A stretch of 64,000 nt of DNA from Novilysobacter selenitireducens (GCF_020026895.1 NZ_JAINZW010000006.1:1-64000), one strand, 5' to 3'. Shown: positions 8,725 to 18,967, counted from the first letter of the stretch. Notes: generated by a model not told the origin, from the letters alone. Numbers and translations: made by a program.

Positions 8725-9264
8725 ATGGCAGACGAACGTGCACCGCGGGGTCGTGATCGCGACCGCAACCGCGAAGAAATCGATGACGGCATGATCGAGA
8801 AGCTGATCGCGGTCAACCGCGTCAGCAAGACCGTCAAGGGTGGTCGCCAGTTCACCTTCACCGCGCTGACGGTGGTGGGCGACGGCTCCGGCAAGGTTGG
8901 CTTCGGCTACGGCAAGGCACGCGAAGTGCCGGTCGCGATCCAGAAGTCGATGGAGTACGCCCGCAAGAACATGAGCAACGTCGACCTGAACAACGGCACC
9001 CTGTGGCACTCGGTGAAGTCCGGCCACGGCGCGGCGCGCGTGTACATGCAGCCGGCGTCCGAGGGTACCGGCGTGATCGCCGGTGGCGCGATGCGCGCCG
9101 TGCTGGAAGCGGTCGGGGTGAAGAACGTGCTGGCCAAGGCCACCGGTTCGCGCAACCCGATCAACCTGGTGCGCGCCACCGTGCGCGGCCTGACCGAGAT
9201 GCATTCGCCGGCCAAGATCGCGGCCAAGCGCGGCAAGAAGGTGGAGGAGTTGAACCATGGCTAA
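8725..9264 (+). CDS. rpsE: 30S ribosomal protein S5
   Basis: The product has 179 residues. An Arg/Asp-rich N-terminal tail ([18 protein letters not shown]) precedes the dsRNA-binding-like domain ([20 protein letters not shown]) and the C-terminal [20 protein letters not shown] domain. S5 contributes to decoding fidelity and the mRNA entry helicase. Its stop overlaps the rpmD start by 8 nt. Confidence 0.97.
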   Translation: MADERAPRGRDRDRNREEIDDGMIEKLIAVNRVSKTVKGGRQFTFTALTVVGDGSGKVGFGYGKAREVPVAIQKSMEYARKNMSNVDLNNGTLWHSVKSGHGAARVYMQPASEGTGVIAGGAMRAVLEAVGVKNVLAKATGSRNPINLVRATVRGLTEMHSPAKIAAKRGKKVEELNHG

Positions 9265-9457
9265 GAAGCAGGCCGAGAACGCCGGCACCGTCAAGGTGCG
9301 CCTGGTCAAGGGCCTCCGCGGCACCCAGTCCCGCCACCGCCTGTCGGTGCGCGCCCTGGGCCTGAACAAGCTCAACGACGTGCGCGAGCTGAAAGACAGC
9401 CCGCAGGTCCGTGGCCTGATCAACAAGGTGCATTACCTGGTTCAGGTCGAGGAATAA
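9257..9457 (+). CDS. rpmD: 50S ribosomal protein L30
   Basis: The product is 66 residues. [20 protein letters not shown] followed by [16 protein letters not shown] is the small ferredoxin-like L30. The start ATG 9257 lies inside the end of rpsE (8-nt overlap), an arrangement that implies coupled translation. A GGAGG ribosome-binding site at 9243-9247 lies within rpsE. Confidence 0.96.
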   Translation: MAKKQAENAGTVKVRLVKGLRGTQSRHRLSVRALGLNKLNDVRELKDSPQVRGLINKVHYLVQVEE

Positions 9458-9467
9458 GGAGAACACC

Positions 9468-9905
9468 ATGCGTCTCAATACTCTCAAGCCCGCAGACGGC
9501 GCCCGCAAGGAGCGCACGCGCGTTGGTCGTGGTATCGGTTCGGGCCTGGGCAAGACCGCCGGTCGCGGCCACAAGGGTTCGTTCGCGCGTTCGGGCAAGG
9601 GCAAGATCAAGGCCGGCTTCGAAGGCGGCCAGATGCCGATGCACATGCGCCTGCCGAAGATCGGTTTCCGCTCGCGCACCGCGGGCGACACCGCCGAAGT
9701 GCTGCTGTACCAGCTGGACCGCCTGGACGCCGGCGATATCGACTTCGCCGCGCTGCGCGCTGCCAAGCTGGTGCCGAGCACCGCCAAGCGGGCGAAGATC
9801 GTGAAGAAGGGCGAGCTGAGCAAGAAGTTCGTGCTCAAGGGCGTGCTGGCCACGGCCGGTGCCAAGGCTGCCATCGAGGCGGCCGGCGGCAAGGTCGAGG
9901 AGTAA
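9468..9905 (+). CDS. rplO: 50S ribosomal protein L15
   Basis: The product is 145 residues with the glycine/arginine-rich extension of L15 ([20 protein letters not shown]) and the [15 protein letters not shown] segment, then a globular C-terminal domain. L15 is a late-assembly 50S protein that threads into 23S rRNA. It ends 7 nt before secY. Confidence 0.97.
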   Translation: MRLNTLKPADGARKERTRVGRGIGSGLGKTAGRGHKGSFARSGKGKIKAGFEGGQMPMHMRLPKIGFRSRTAGDTAEVLLYQLDRLDAGDIDFAALRAAKLVPSTAKRAKIVKKGELSKKFVLKGVLATAGAKAAIEAAGGKVEE

Positions 9906-9912
9906 GCGGTCG

Positions 9913-11277
9913 ATGGCGCGCAGCAGCAACGCGATGTCCGGTGTCGGCGGCGGGCTCGGCAAGTTCACCGAGCTCCGCCAGCGCCTGCTGTTCGTGCTGG
10001 GCGCACTGATCGTCTACCGCATCGGCTGTTACATCCCGGTGCCGGGCGTCAATCCGGACGCCATGCTGCAGCTCATGGAGACCCAGCAGGGCACCATCGT
10101 GGACATGTTCAACATGTTCTCCGGTGGCGCCCTGGAGCGTTTCAGCTTGTTCGCGCTGAACGTGATGCCGTACATCTCCTCGTCGATCATCGTGCAGCTG
10201 CTGGTGCAGATGGTGCCCTCGCTCAAGGCCATCCAGAAGGAAGGCGAGTCGGGGCGCAAGCGCATCAACCAGTGGTCGCGCCTGGGTGCGATCCCGCTGG
10301 CGATCTTCCAGGCCTGGGGCATCGCCACGGCACTGCAAGCCGGTGGTGCCAGCCAGGGCATCCCGGTGGTCTACAGCCCGGGCATGGGCTTCGTGCTGAC
10401 CGCGGTGATCTCGCTGACGGCGGGCACCATGTTCCTGATGTGGCTCGGTGAGCAGGTGACCGAGCGGGGCATCGGCAACGGTGTGTCGCTGATCATCTTC
10501 GCTGGCATCGTCGCAGGCCTGCCTTCGGCCGTGATCGGCATGTTCGAGCAGATCCGCAACGGTGAGATGTCGGAGTTCGTGGCGATCGCGGTGGTGTTGA
10601 TCGTCCTGGCGGTGACCTATTTCGTGGTCTTCGTCGAGCGTGGGCAACGCCGGATCACCGTCAATTACGCGCGCCGCCAGGGCGGCCGCAGCGCGTACAT
10701 GAACCAGTCCTCGTTCCTGCCGCTCAAGCTCAACATGGCGGGCGTCATCCCGGCCATCTTCGCCTCGAGCATCGTGATGTTCCCGGCGACGGCAGCCACC
10801 TGGTTCAGCCAGGGCGATTCGTCCTCCTTCATGCTCAAGCTCAGCCAGTGGCTCAACCCGGGCGAGCCTCTGCACATGATCCTGTACGCGTCGATGATCG
10901 CGGGTTTCGCGTTCTTCTATACCGCGCTGGTGTTCAACTCGCAGGAAACCGCCGACAACCTCAAGAAGTCGGGTGCGCTGATCCCGGGCATCCGGCCGGG
11001 CAAGGCCACCGCCGACTACGTCGACGGCGTGCTGACACGCCTGACCGCGGCCGGTGCGGCCTACCTGGTGCTGGTCTGCCTCCTGCCGGAGGTGATGCGC
11101 ACCGAGATGGGCATTTCGTTCTACTTCGGTGGCACCTCGCTGCTGATCGTGGTGGTGGTGGTGATGGACTTCATTGCCCAGATCCAGGCCCACCTGATGT
11201 CGCACCAGTACGAAAGCCTTCTCAAGAAGGCGAACCTCAAGGGTGGCGGAGGCCTGCGCGGCGTTCCGCGCACCTGA
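9913..11277 (+). CDS. secY: Protein translocase subunit SecY
   Basis: The product is 454 residues from ATG 9913. A longer reading frame extends back into rplO and is rejected. SecY is the channel of the SecYEG translocon in the inner membrane. Ten hydrophobic segments are expected, and the N-terminal [23 protein letters not shown] and the plug region [20 protein letters not shown] match the family. A second candidate start is ATG 9934 (MSGVGGG). It closes the spc block, and rpmJ, its usual distal neighbour, is not here. Confidence 0.95.
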   Translation: MARSSNAMSGVGGGLGKFTELRQRLLFVLGALIVYRIGCYIPVPGVNPDAMLQLMETQQGTIVDMFNMFSGGALERFSLFALNVMPYISSSIIVQLLVQMVPSLKAIQKEGESGRKRINQWSRLGAIPLAIFQAWGIATALQAGGASQGIPVVYSPGMGFVLTAVISLTAGTMFLMWLGEQVTERGIGNGVSLIIFAGIVAGLPSAVIGMFEQIRNGEMSEFVAIAVVLIVLAVTYFVVFVERGQRRITVNYARRQGGRSAYMNQSSFLPLKLNMAGVIPAIFASSIVMFPATAATWFSQGDSSSFMLKLSQWLNPGEPLHMILYASMIAGFAFFYTALVFNSQETADNLKKSGALIPGIRPGKATADYVDGVLTRLTAAGAAYLVLVCLLPEVMRTEMGISFYFGGTSLLIVVVVVMDFIAQIQAHLMSHQYESLLKKANLKGGGGLRGVPRT

Positions 11278-11606
11278 GGTGGCAATTCCCGTCGACCCGG
11301 TCCTCAGCGGCCGGTCGACAAGAAGGGCGGCTCGCGCGGCGTCTCGCGCGCGGGTGGGTTCGGGTCGGTCCGCGCGCCGGAGTAGCGCGCGGGGCCGGGC
11401 AGGGCGGGTGACTCCGTCTTGCCCAGGCAACCCGCTCCCGTCGCCGGAGCATGGGCACACTCCCCATGCCGTGGTCCAGCTGCGCCCTCCAGGCGCGGCC
11501 GGGCTTCCTATTAACCCGAGACCTTGTTAGAATTTCCAGTTCACTTATCCAAGTGCCACCTCGCCGGGCGTCAACCCGGCCGCCAAACCAGTTGGAGAAT
11601 CGCGTT
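11278..11606 (+). other. secY-rpsM intergenic region, no rpmJ
   Basis: This gap of 329 nt between the spc and alpha blocks contains no frame that could encode L36 (a ~38-residue protein starting MKVR). A hairpin with one bulge lies near 11291-11319, where GTCGACC-CGG faces CCGGTCGAC. The right part holds the candidate alpha-operon promoter. No other feature is recognised. Confidence 0.6.
11505..11533 (+). promoter_or_regulatory. Candidate promoter of the alpha operon
   Basis: TTCCTA (11505-11510) and TAGAAT (11528-11533) are 17 bp apart. The -10 hexamer is identical to that of the S10 operon promoter at 231-236. Transcription would start near 11540, about 66 nt before rpsM. Confidence 0.5.
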
Positions 11607-11963
11607 ATGGCGCGTATTGCGGGCGTCAACCTGCCTGCCCAGAAGCACGTCTGGGTCGGGATCCAGAGCATTTACGGCATTGGCCGTACCCGTTCGAAGA
11701 AGGTCTGTGAAGCGGCCGGCGTGAATTCGTCGACCAAGATCCGTGACCTGTCCGAGCCGGAAGTCGAGCGCCTGCGCGCCGAGATCGGCAAGTACGTGGT
11801 CGAGGGCGACCTGCGTCGCGAAATCGGCATGTCGATCAAGCGTCTGATGGACCTGGGCTGCTACCGCGGCCTGCGTCACCGTCGTGGCCTGCCGCTCCGC
11901 GGCCAGCGCACCCGGACCAATGCACGCACCCGCAAGGGTCCGCGCAAGGCCATCAGGAAGTAA
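11607..11963 (+). CDS. rpsM: 30S ribosomal protein S13
   Basis: The product is 118 residues from ATG 11607 ([20 protein letters not shown]), the invariant S13 start, with GGAG upstream at 11594-11597. The C-terminal tail [20 protein letters not shown] contacts P-site tRNA. S13 lies in the head and bridges to L5. It is the first gene of the alpha operon. Confidence 0.97.
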   Translation: MARIAGVNLPAQKHVWVGIQSIYGIGRTRSKKVCEAAGVNSSTKIRDLSEPEVERLRAEIGKYVVEGDLRREIGMSIKRLMDLGCYRGLRHRRGLPLRGQRTRTNARTRKGPRKAIRK

Positions 11964-11973
11964 GGAATAGATC

Positions 11974-12366
11974 ATGGCCAAGCCAGCACAAGCCAAGACG
12001 AAGAAGAAGATCAAGCGCGTCGTCACCGACGGCATCGCCCACGTCCACGCTTCGTTCAACAACACCATCATCACGATCACCGACCGTCAGGGCAACGCGC
12101 TGTCGTGGGCGACCTCGGGGGGCGCGGGTTTCCGCGGCTCGCGCAAGTCGACCCCGTTCGCCGCGCAGGTTGCTGCTGAAAAGGCCGGCCGTGCTGCGCT
12201 CGACTACGGCGTCAAGTCGCTGGAAGTGCGCATCAAGGGTCCGGGTCCCGGTCGCGAATCCGCCGTTCGTTCGCTGAACAACGTCGGGTACAAGATCATG
12301 AACATCATCGACGTGACGCCGATCCCGCACAACGGGTGCCGTCCGCCGAAAAAGCGTCGCGTCTGA
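11974..12366 (+). CDS. rpsK: 30S ribosomal protein S11
   Basis: The product is 130 residues with the conserved [20 protein letters not shown] core and the C-terminal [19 protein letters not shown], which lies near the mRNA exit path on the platform. S11 follows rpsM by 10 nt and precedes rpsD by 14 nt, as in E. coli. Confidence 0.98.
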   Translation: MAKPAQAKTKKKIKRVVTDGIAHVHASFNNTIITITDRQGNALSWATSGGAGFRGSRKSTPFAAQVAAEKAGRAALDYGVKSLEVRIKGPGPGRESAVRSLNNVGYKIMNIIDVTPIPHNGCRPPKKRRV

Positions 12367-12380
12367 GGAGCTGAAGACAC

Positions 12381-13010
12381 ATGGCTCGTTATATTGGTCC
12401 CACCTGTAAGCTCGCGCGCCGTGAAGGCGCCGACCTCGGCCTGAAGTCCTCGGCCCGCGCGCTCGACTCCAAGTGCAAGCTGGAGCAGAAGCCCGGCCAG
12501 CACGGTCCGGTCGCCCGTCGCGGCAAGCTGTCCGATTACGCCGTCCAGCTTCGCGAGAAGCAGAAGGTCAAGCGTATTTATGGCCTGCTGGAGCGTCAGT
12601 TCCGCAACTACTACAAGAAGGCGTCGACGAAGAAGGGCAACACCGGCGAAAACCTGTTGCAGCTTCTCGAGACCCGCCTGGACAACGTCGTCTACCGCAT
12701 GGGCTTCGCGGTCACCCGCCCGGCCGCTCGCCAGCTGGTGAGCCACCGCGGCGTCACGGTCAACGGCAAGTCGGTGAACCTGCCGTCCTACCAGGTGAAG
12801 GCCGGCGACGCGATCGCCCTGGCCGAGCGTGCCCAGAAGCAGCTCCGTGTCCAGGAGTCGCTGACGGTCGCCCAGCAGATGGACCTGTCGCCGTCGTGGG
12901 TCGAGGTCGACAGCAAGAAGTTCAGCGGCGTGTTCAAGGCCGTGCCGGATCGCGCCGACCTGCCTTCGGACATCAACGAAGCGCTGATCGTCGAGTTGTA
13001 CTCGAAGTAA
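12381..13010 (+). CDS. rpsD: 30S ribosomal protein S4
   Basis: The product has 209 residues, starting [20 protein letters not shown]. It has the S4 RNA-binding domain ([20 protein letters not shown], then [12 protein letters not shown]). S4 nucleates 16S rRNA 5'-domain assembly and in E. coli represses the alpha operon by binding a pseudoknot over the rpsM start. I could not confirm such a pseudoknot here by eye. Confidence 0.98.
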   Translation: MARYIGPTCKLARREGADLGLKSSARALDSKCKLEQKPGQHGPVARRGKLSDYAVQLREKQKVKRIYGLLERQFRNYYKKASTKKGNTGENLLQLLETRLDNVVYRMGFAVTRPAARQLVSHRGVTVNGKSVNLPSYQVKAGDAIALAERAQKQLRVQESLTVAQQMDLSPSWVEVDSKKFSGVFKAVPDRADLPSDINEALIVELYSK

Positions 13011-13173
13011 CCGATGCGGCATTCCCTGTGCGTCCCTTCTGGGGATGCGCGGGGACCTCCACCACCCTGGCCGGCGTGCCCCGCACACCGGCCGCCTCCT
13101 TGATCCAGAGGGGGCTCCAAAGCCAACGCGATCGCGCTCCCCCAGCGCGGAGCATTGCAGGAGAAGTTACACA
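13011..13173 (+). other. rpsD-rpoA spacer
   Basis: This 163-nt spacer holds an 8-bp stem (13019-13026 with 13041-13048, one G-U) and a GGAGAAG ribosome-binding site for rpoA near 13160. In E. coli this junction is short. No gene, T-run or clear promoter is seen. Confidence 0.4.
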
Positions 13174-14172
13174 ATGACGGTTACCGCTAACCAGGTACTG
13201 CGTCCGCGCGGTCCCCAGATCGAGCGCCTCAACGGCAACCGCGCCAAGGTCGTGATCGAGCCGCTGGAGCGCGGCTACGGCCACACCCTGGGCAACGCGC
13301 TGCGCCGCGTGCTGCTGTCCTCGATCCCGGGCTTCGCCATCACCGAGGTCGAGATCGACGGCGTGCTCCACGAGTACACCACGGTCGAAGGCCTGGAAGA
13401 GGACGTGCTGGAGGTGCTGCTCAACCTCAAGGACGTCGCCATCCGCATGCACACCGGCGAGTCCGCCACCCTGTCGCTCTCCAAGCAGGGTCCTGGCGTG
13501 ATCACCGCGGCCGACATCAAGGCCGACCACAACGTCGAGATCCTCAACACCGACCACGTGATCGCGCACCTGACGAAGGACACCGCGATCAACATGCGCC
13601 TGAAGATCGAGCGTGGCTACGGCTACCAGCCGGCCGCAGCGCGTCGTCGCCCGGACGAGGAGACCCGCGCCATCGGTCGCCTGATGCTGGACGCGTCGTT
13701 CTCGCCGGTCCGCCGCGTCGCGTATGCCGTCGAGGCCGCGCGCGTCGAGCAGCGCACCGACCTGGACAAGCTGGTCCTGGACATCGAAACCAACGGCACG
13801 ATCGACGCCGAGGAAGCCGTCCGCACCGCGGCCGACATCCTCACCGACCAGCTGTCGGTGTTCGGCGACTTCACCCACCGCGACCGCGGTGCGGCCAAGC
13901 CGGCCACCGGTGGCGTCGACCCGATCCTGCTGCGTCCGATCGACGACCTCGAGCTGACCGTGCGTTCGGCGAACTGCCTGAAGGCCGAGAGCATCTACTA
14001 CGTCGGCGACCTGATCCAGAAGACCGAGGTCGAGCTGCTGAAGACGCCGAACCTGGGCAAGAAGTCGCTCACCGAGATCAAGGAAGTGCTCGCGCAGCGC
14101 GGCCTGTCGCTCGGCATGAAGCTGGAGAACTGGCCGCCGGCCGGGATCGCCAGCCACGGCATGATGGGCTGA
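13174..14172 (+). CDS. rpoA: RNA polymerase subunit alpha
   Basis: The product is 332 residues from ATG 13174 ([20 protein letters not shown]). The N-terminal dimerisation domain ([20 protein letters not shown]) assembles the beta subunits. After a linker, the C-terminal domain ([20 protein letters not shown], then [20 protein letters not shown]) binds UP-element DNA and activators. A longer reading frame back to 13045 has no family support. Confidence 0.98.
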   Translation: MTVTANQVLRPRGPQIERLNGNRAKVVIEPLERGYGHTLGNALRRVLLSSIPGFAITEVEIDGVLHEYTTVEGLEEDVLEVLLNLKDVAIRMHTGESATLSLSKQGPGVITAADIKADHNVEILNTDHVIAHLTKDTAINMRLKIERGYGYQPAAARRRPDEETRAIGRLMLDASFSPVRRVAYAVEAARVEQRTDLDKLVLDIETNGTIDAEEAVRTAADILTDQLSVFGDFTHRDRGAAKPATGGVDPILLRPIDDLELTVRSANCLKAESIYYVGDLIQKTEVELLKTPNLGKKSLTEIKEVLAQRGLSLGMKLENWPPAGIASHGMMG

Positions 14173-14189
14173 CGCACCACCGCTATACC

Positions 14190-14213
14190 GCTCCCCGCCC
14201 GATGGCGGGGAGC
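14190..14213 (+). promoter_or_regulatory. Strong hairpin between rpoA and rplQ
   Basis: A perfect 10-bp stem (GCTCCCCGCC, 14190-14199, with 14204-14213) has a CGAT loop, 17 nt after the rpoA stop. The sequence GTTGTCT that follows is only weakly T-rich. It could be a partial terminator, an RNA processing site or a barrier that lowers L17 expression relative to RpoA. The remaining spacer up to 14366 has no gene. Confidence 0.5.
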
Positions 14214-14366
14214 GTTGTCTCAAGTGGCACAAACCGACGGGCCTGAAAGCCCGCGAACATCACCGGTCAAGGACGGCCGGACCGGACCATCCGCAGTCCA
14301 TGTTTCCAGCGCCAGGACGGCGACAGCGACCTCCAACAGCGACAACATTCAACAGGAACCACTGCC

Positions 14367-14741
14367 ATGCGCCACCAGAAAGCCGGCCGCAAGTTCAGCC
14401 GCACCAGCGCCCATCGCGATGCCATGTTCACCAACATGTCCGCGTCCCTCATCAAGCACGGTCTGATCAAGACCACGCTGCCCAAGGCCAAGGAGCTGCG
14501 TCGCGTCGCCGAGCCGCTCATCACCCTGGGCAAGGTCGACAGCGTCGCCAACCGCCGCCTCGCCTTCTCGCGCCTGCGCGACAAGGAAGCCGTCGGCACG
14601 CTGTTCACCACCCTTGGCCCGCGCTACCAGGCGCGCCCGGGTGGCTACCTGCGCATCCTCAAGTGCGGCTTCCGCGCCGGCGACAACGCGCCGATGGCGT
14701 ACGTCGAGCTGGTCGATCGCCCGGAAGCGGCGGCCGAGTAA
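14367..14741 (+). CDS. rplQ: 50S ribosomal protein L17
   Basis: The product is 124 residues. [20 protein letters not shown] and the following [20 protein letters not shown] are diagnostic of bacterial L17, which lines the tunnel exit rim. It ends the alpha operon and lies 194 nt after rpoA, more than usual, with a hairpin in the spacer. A clear terminator follows 40 nt after the stop. Confidence 0.97.
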   Translation: MRHQKAGRKFSRTSAHRDAMFTNMSASLIKHGLIKTTLPKAKELRRVAEPLITLGKVDSVANRRLAFSRLRDKEAVGTLFTTLGPRYQARPGGYLRILKCGFRAGDNAPMAYVELVDRPEAAAE

Positions 14742-14780
14742 TCGGCGCCGTGGGGACCTGCGTCCCCGCCTGAGACGAGA

Positions 14781-14805
14781 AGCCCCGGCCATGCCGGGGC
14801 TTTTT
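14781..14805 (+). terminator. Intrinsic terminator of the ribosomal-protein block
   Basis: AGCCCCGGC (14781-14789) pairs with GCCGGGGCT (14793-14801) around a 3-nt loop and is followed by TTTTTG. It is the first complete intrinsic terminator downstream of the S10 leader, so the block from rpsJ to rplQ could be read as connected transcripts ending here. Confidence 0.9.
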
Positions 14806-14925
14806 GCATCTGGCGATGACGGTGGCGGGTTCTCAGCGGTGGCCACGCACTGGCCAGGTGGGCCAGGAATGCCTGCCGCAGCATGAGTCTACGCACGGAC
14901 GCGCGCACGCCTTAAGCTTTGCAGC

Positions 14926-15426
14926 ATGAAAACCTCCACCGCCCGCTCCACCTTCCGCACCCATTTCGTTCTGGGGTTCCTGGCCTGTGCCGGTTTGCTG
15001 GGCTATGCGATCTACCTCCAGTTGCACGACGGTCTGGAGCCGTGTCCGCTGTGCATTTTCCAGCGCATCGCATTCGCGGCGCTGGGCGTGGTGTTCCTCG
15101 TCGGCGCGCTGCACGCGCCAGCGGGCCGTGGCGGGCGTAGGGGCTACGGGGCGCTGGCCGTAGTTGCGGGCCTTGTGGGCATCGGTATCGCCGGCCGCCA
15201 CGTGTGGCTGCAGCTGAACCCGCCGGCGATCCCGTCCTGCGGGGCAGGGCTGGAGTTCATGCGCGAGACGATGTCGACCACCAGTGTCATCCGCAAAGTG
15301 CTCACCGGTTCGGGCGACTGCGGAACGGTCGACTGGACGTTCCTGGGCCTGTCGATGCCGGCATGGAGCCTGGTCTGGTTCGTGCTGTTGACCGGGTGGG
15401 CCGCCCACGCGGCATTCCGGCGTTAA
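14926..15426 (+). CDS. dsbB: Disulfide bond formation protein B
   Basis: The product has 166 residues and four predicted membrane helices. The first periplasmic loop has the CPLC motif (Cys40 and Cys43) and the second has Cys105 and Cys132, the two pairs that move electrons from DsbA to quinone. The Q-R after CPLCIF is the conserved quinone-interacting Arg region. The inner-membrane enzyme reoxidises periplasmic DsbA, which folds secreted proteins. It is a monocistronic gene after the rplQ terminator, with no dsbA nearby. Confidence 0.93.
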   Translation: MKTSTARSTFRTHFVLGFLACAGLLGYAIYLQLHDGLEPCPLCIFQRIAFAALGVVFLVGALHAPAGRGGRRGYGALAVVAGLVGIGIAGRHVWLQLNPPAIPSCGAGLEFMRETMSTTSVIRKVLTGSGDCGTVDWTFLGLSMPAWSLVWFVLLTGWAAHAAFRR

Positions 15427-15520
15427 CCAGTCCTGTTGCTGGCAGGTGCCGCTTGCTGTTGCGGGCTGAGCCGGATGCGACCATGATCATTCGCTGCACC
15501 GCAACACGAACCGCACGTCC

Positions 15521-16906
15521 ATGAGCACGCCCGACCGCAGTATCCACGCCGTCCACCTCCCGTCCGACTGGACGGCGGCGTCGTGGCGCTCGCGGCCCGC
15601 CCTGCAACTGCCGCAATACCCGGACGCGGGCGAACTGGCCGGGGTGCTGGACGAGCTGCGGCTGCTGCCGCCGCTGGTCACCTCGTGGGAGATCCTCGCG
15701 CTCAAGCAGCAGCTGGCCGAGGCGCAGGAGGGCAAGCGCTTCCTCTTGCAGGGTGGCGACTGCGCCGAAAGCTTCGATGCCTGCACCTCCGAGTTGATTT
15801 CCAACCGGCTCAAGGTGCTCTTGCAGATGAGCCTGGTGCTGGTGCACGGCCTGCGCAAGCCGGTGATCCGCGTGGGCCGCTTCGCCGGCCAATACGCGAA
15901 GCCGCGGTCGGCCGACAGCGAGACGCTCAATGGTGTGACGCTGCCCAGTTACCGGGGCGACATGGTCAATGCGCCGGCATTCACGCCCGAAGCGCGGCGC
16001 CCCGACCCGCGCCGGATGATCAAGGCGCACGCGCGTTCGGCGATGACGATGAACTTCGTTCGAGCGCTGATCGACGGCGGTTTCGCCGACCTGCACCACC
16101 CCGAATACTGGAACCTCAGCTGGGTTGGCCATTCGCCCCTGGCGGAGGAGTACCGCCACATGGTGCAGGCCATCGGCGATGCGGTCCGTTTCATGGAGAC
16201 GATTTCCGGTGAGGAGGTGCACAACCTCAATCGGGTCGACTTCTACACGTCCCACGAAGCGTTGCTGCTGCCGTACGAAGAGGCGCTGACCCGCCAAGTG
16301 CCGCGTCATTGGGGCTGGTTCAATCTCAGCACGCACTATCCGTGGATCGGCATGCGCACGGCCGCGGTCGATGGCGCGCACGCGGAGTACTTCCGGGGTA
16401 TCCGCAACCCGATCGCGCTCAAGGTCGGGCCGTCGGTGACGCCCGACCAGCTGCTGCGGATCATCGACCTGCTCAACCCCGAGGATGAGCCGGGCCGCCT
16501 GAGTTTCATCCACCGGATGGGCGCCGCGCATATCGCCGACAAGCTGCCGCCGCTGCTGGACGCGGTGCGTCGCGACGGGCGCCGCGTGCTTTGGGTGTGC
16601 GATCCGATGCACGGCAACACCGAGGCCACCGCCAACGGCTACAAGACGCGCCGCTTCAACAACATCGGCAGCGAACTGGAGCAGGCGTTCGACCTGCACG
16701 CCGCAGCAGGGACGCGGCTGGGCGGCGTGCACCTGGAGCTGACCGGCGAGGACGTCACCGAGTGCCTGGGCGGTGCCCGCGAGCTGACGGAGACGGACCT
16801 GGAGCGCGCCTATCGCTCGACGGTCGATCCGCGCCTGAACTACGAGCAGGCGCTGGAAGTGGCGATGCTGATCGTGCGCAAGCAGGCGCAGTTCGCCAAC
16901 AGCTGA
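15521..16906 (+). CDS. 3-deoxy-7-phosphoheptulonate synthase, class II
   Basis: The product is 461 residues. It condenses phosphoenolpyruvate with erythrose 4-phosphate, the entry step to aromatic amino acids. The class II (plant/Mycobacterium-type) signatures are visible: FLLQGGDCAESF with metal-binding Cys81, RAGQYAKPRS-like (GRFAGQYAKPRS), HPEYWNLSW and LWVCDPMHGNT. Class II enzymes are unrelated in sequence to E. coli AroF/G/H, so no E. coli symbol is assigned. The shadow frames on both strands are ignored. A REP pair and a bidirectional terminator follow. Confidence 0.95.
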   Translation: MSTPDRSIHAVHLPSDWTAASWRSRPALQLPQYPDAGELAGVLDELRLLPPLVTSWEILALKQQLAEAQEGKRFLLQGGDCAESFDACTSELISNRLKVLLQMSLVLVHGLRKPVIRVGRFAGQYAKPRSADSETLNGVTLPSYRGDMVNAPAFTPEARRPDPRRMIKAHARSAMTMNFVRALIDGGFADLHHPEYWNLSWVGHSPLAEEYRHMVQAIGDAVRFMETISGEEVHNLNRVDFYTSHEALLLPYEEALTRQVPRHWGWFNLSTHYPWIGMRTAAVDGAHAEYFRGIRNPIALKVGPSVTPDQLLRIIDLLNPEDEPGRLSFIHRMGAAHIADKLPPLLDAVRRDGRRVLWVCDPMHGNTEATANGYKTRRFNNIGSELEQAFDLHAAAGTRLGGVHLELTGEDVTECLGGARELTETDLERAYRSTVDPRLNYEQALEVAMLIVRKQAQFANS

Positions 16907-16910
16907 GCTT

Positions 16911-16977
16911 TACAGGAGCTGCTTCAGCCGCGATCGCACTTGCCGAACATTCGATCGCGGCTGAAGCCGCTCCTACA
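16911..16977. repeat. REP doublet, subfamily A (site 1)
   Basis: Two inverted copies of the A-type REP (core GTAGGAGCGGCTTCAGCCGC) lie at 16911-16934 (degenerate head) and 16954-16977 (good copy, reverse orientation). Each contains its own GCGGC-TTCA-GCCGC hairpin. The doublet lies just after the DAHP synthase stop, in a convergent gap with typA. Confidence 0.85.
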
Positions 16978-17006
16978 GCGAACGGGCATGCCTTGCCTCA
17001 CCCACG

Positions 17007-17038
17007 AAAAAAAAGCCGCCCATCGGGCGGCTTTCTTC
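17007..17038. terminator. Bidirectional terminator between DAHP synthase and typA
   Basis: GCCGCCC (17015-17021) pairs with GGGCGGC (17025-17031) around ATC. It is flanked by A8 on the left and TTTCTTCT on the right, so it can end transcription from both the plus-strand DAHP synthase gene and minus-strand typA. Confidence 0.88.
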
Positions 17039-17058
17039 TGTTACCGGCTGAGCGCGAA

Positions 17059-18915
17059 TCAGGCGGCGCGCGAAGCCCGCTTGCGGTCGTTCTCGGTGCG
17101 GAACTTCTTGCGCAGGCGGATCTGCTTGGGCGTGACCTCGACCAGCTCGTCGTCGTCGATGAATTCCAGCGCCTGCTCCAGCGACAGCTTGATCGCCGGG
17201 ATCAGACCCTCGTCCTTGTCGGTGCCGGAGGCGCGGAAGTTGGTCAGCTGCTTGCCGCGCAGGGCATTGACCGTCAGGTCGTTGTCCTTGCTGTGGATGC
17301 CGACGATCTGGCCCTCGTAGATCTCCTCGCCCGGCTCGATGAACAGCCGGCCGCGCTCCTGCATGGCGATCTGCGCATAGGCCGGCGACGGGCCGGTGCC
17401 GTTGGAGATCAGCACGCCGTTCTGGCGCTGGCCGATCTCGCCGTCCATCTTCGGGCCGAAGTGGTCGAAGACGTGGAACAGCAGGCCGGTGCCCGCGGTG
17501 AGGGTGCGGAACTCGGTCTGGAAGCCGATCAGGCCACGCGCCGGGATGATGAACTCCAGGCGCACGCGGCCCTTGCCGTCGGGTTCCATGTTCTGCAGCA
17601 GCGCCTTGCGCTCGCCCAGCCGGCCCATGACGCCGCCCTGGAACTGCTCCTCCATGTCGACCACAAGTTGCTCGAACGGCTCCTGCATCACGCCGTCGAT
17701 CTCCTTGATGATGACCTCCGGACGCGACACGGCCAGCTCATAGCCTTCGCGGCGCATGTTCTCGATCAGGATCGACAGGTGCAGCTCGCCGCGGCCGGAG
17801 ACCTTGAACTTGTCGGCGTCGGACGTGTCCTCGACCTTCAGCGCGACGTTGTGCGCGGTCTCGCGGGTCAGGCGGTCGCGCAGCTGGCGGCTGGTGAGGA
17901 ACTTGCCGCCGCTGCGGTCCTTGACGCCGGCGAACGGCGAGTCGTTGACCTGGAAGGTCATCGAGATCGTCGGCTCGTCGACCGTCAGAACCGGCAGCTG
18001 CTCGACCGCGGACGGGTCGCACAGCGTGTCGGAAATGCCCAGCGGATCCACGCCGGAGAAGGCAATGATGTCGCCGGCGCCGGCCTCGGGCACTTCCACG
18101 CGCTCAAGGCCCATGAAGCCCAGCACCTGCAGCACCTTGGCGTTGCGGGTCTTGCCCTCGCGGTCGATCACGGTGACCTGCTGGTTGGTCTTGACCTTGC
18201 CGCGCTGGATGCGGCCGATGCCGATCATGCCGACGTAGCTGTTGTAGTCCAGGCTGGTGACGCGCATCTGGAACGGGCCATCCGGGTCGACCGGCGGCGC
18301 CGGCACGTGCTGGCAGATGGCCTGGAACAGCGGGGTCATGTCGCCGTCGCGCACGCTCTCGTCCATGCCGGCGTAGCCCTGCAGGCCGGAGGCGTAGACG
18401 GTGGTGAAGTCGAGCTGCTCGTCGGTCGCGCCAAGGCGGTCGAACAGGTCGAAGGTCTGGTCCAGCACCCAGCTGGCGCGCGCGCCCGGGCGGTCGACCT
18501 TGTTGACCACCACGATCGGCTTGAAGCCCATCGCGAACGCCTTCTGCGTCACGAAGCGCGTCTGCGGCATCGGGCCGTCCATCGCGTCGACCAGGATCAG
18601 CACCGAGTCGACCATCGACAGCACGCGCTCGACCTCGCCACCGAAGTCGGCGTGGCCCGGCGTGTCGACGATATTGATGCGCCAAGTCTCGCCGTCCGGG
18701 TCGGTCCAGCGGATGGCGGTGTTCTTGGAGAGGATCGTGATGCCACGCTCCTTCTCGATGTCGTTGCTGTCCATCACGCGGTCGGGCACGACGGCGCGCT
18801 CGTCCAGGGTGCCGGACTGCTTGAGCAGCTGGTCGACGAGGGTGGTCTTGCCATGGTCGACGTGGGCGACGATGGCAATGTTGCGCAGGCGTTCGACGGA
18901 GTTGGATGCGGACAT
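17059..18915 (-). CDS. typA: Ribosome-associated GTPase TypA/BipA
   Basis: The product is 618 residues from the ATG at 18915 ([20 protein letters not shown]). An upstream in-frame extension into the ppiB gene is rejected. The translational GTPase has G1 AHVDHGKTT (residues 17-25), switch [16 protein letters not shown] and G4 NKVDRPGA, followed by EF-G-like domains and the BipA-specific C-terminal domain. BipA aids 50S assembly at low temperature and under stress. It is divergent from a cyclophilin gene, with a TATAAT-type -10 upstream. Confidence 0.96.
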   Translation of the reverse strand: MSASNSVERLRNIAIVAHVDHGKTTLVDQLLKQSGTLDERAVVPDRVMDSNDIEKERGITILSKNTAIRWTDPDGETWRINIVDTPGHADFGGEVERVLSMVDSVLILVDAMDGPMPQTRFVTQKAFAMGFKPIVVVNKVDRPGARASWVLDQTFDLFDRLGATDEQLDFTTVYASGLQGYAGMDESVRDGDMTPLFQAICQHVPAPPVDPDGPFQMRVTSLDYNSYVGMIGIGRIQRGKVKTNQQVTVIDREGKTRNAKVLQVLGFMGLERVEVPEAGAGDIIAFSGVDPLGISDTLCDPSAVEQLPVLTVDEPTISMTFQVNDSPFAGVKDRSGGKFLTSRQLRDRLTRETAHNVALKVEDTSDADKFKVSGRGELHLSILIENMRREGYELAVSRPEVIIKEIDGVMQEPFEQLVVDMEEQFQGGVMGRLGERKALLQNMEPDGKGRVRLEFIIPARGLIGFQTEFRTLTAGTGLLFHVFDHFGPKMDGEIGQRQNGVLISNGTGPSPAYAQIAMQERGRLFIEPGEEIYEGQIVGIHSKDNDLTVNALRGKQLTNFRASGTDKDEGLIPAIKLSLEQALEFIDDDELVEVTPKQIRLRKKFRTENDRKRASRAA

Positions 18916-18961
18916 GCGGACAGGGCGCCGTTCGACGCTCGGGACAGGGAGGAAGCCGGCC

Positions 18962-18967
18962 ATTATA
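18962..18967 (-). promoter_or_regulatory. -10 element of typA
   Basis: Read on the minus strand, the bases are TATAAT, a perfect sigma-70 -10 hexamer, 47 nt upstream of the typA start codon. The matching -35 is weak. On the plus strand TATTCT at 19012-19017 is a possible -10 for the divergent cyclophilin gene. Confidence 0.5.

Noticed and set aside
12381-13173. S4-binding pseudoknot and a second alpha-operon promoter in the rpsD-rpoA region.
   Set aside because: Only simple stems are visible, and no hexamer pair fits a promoter.
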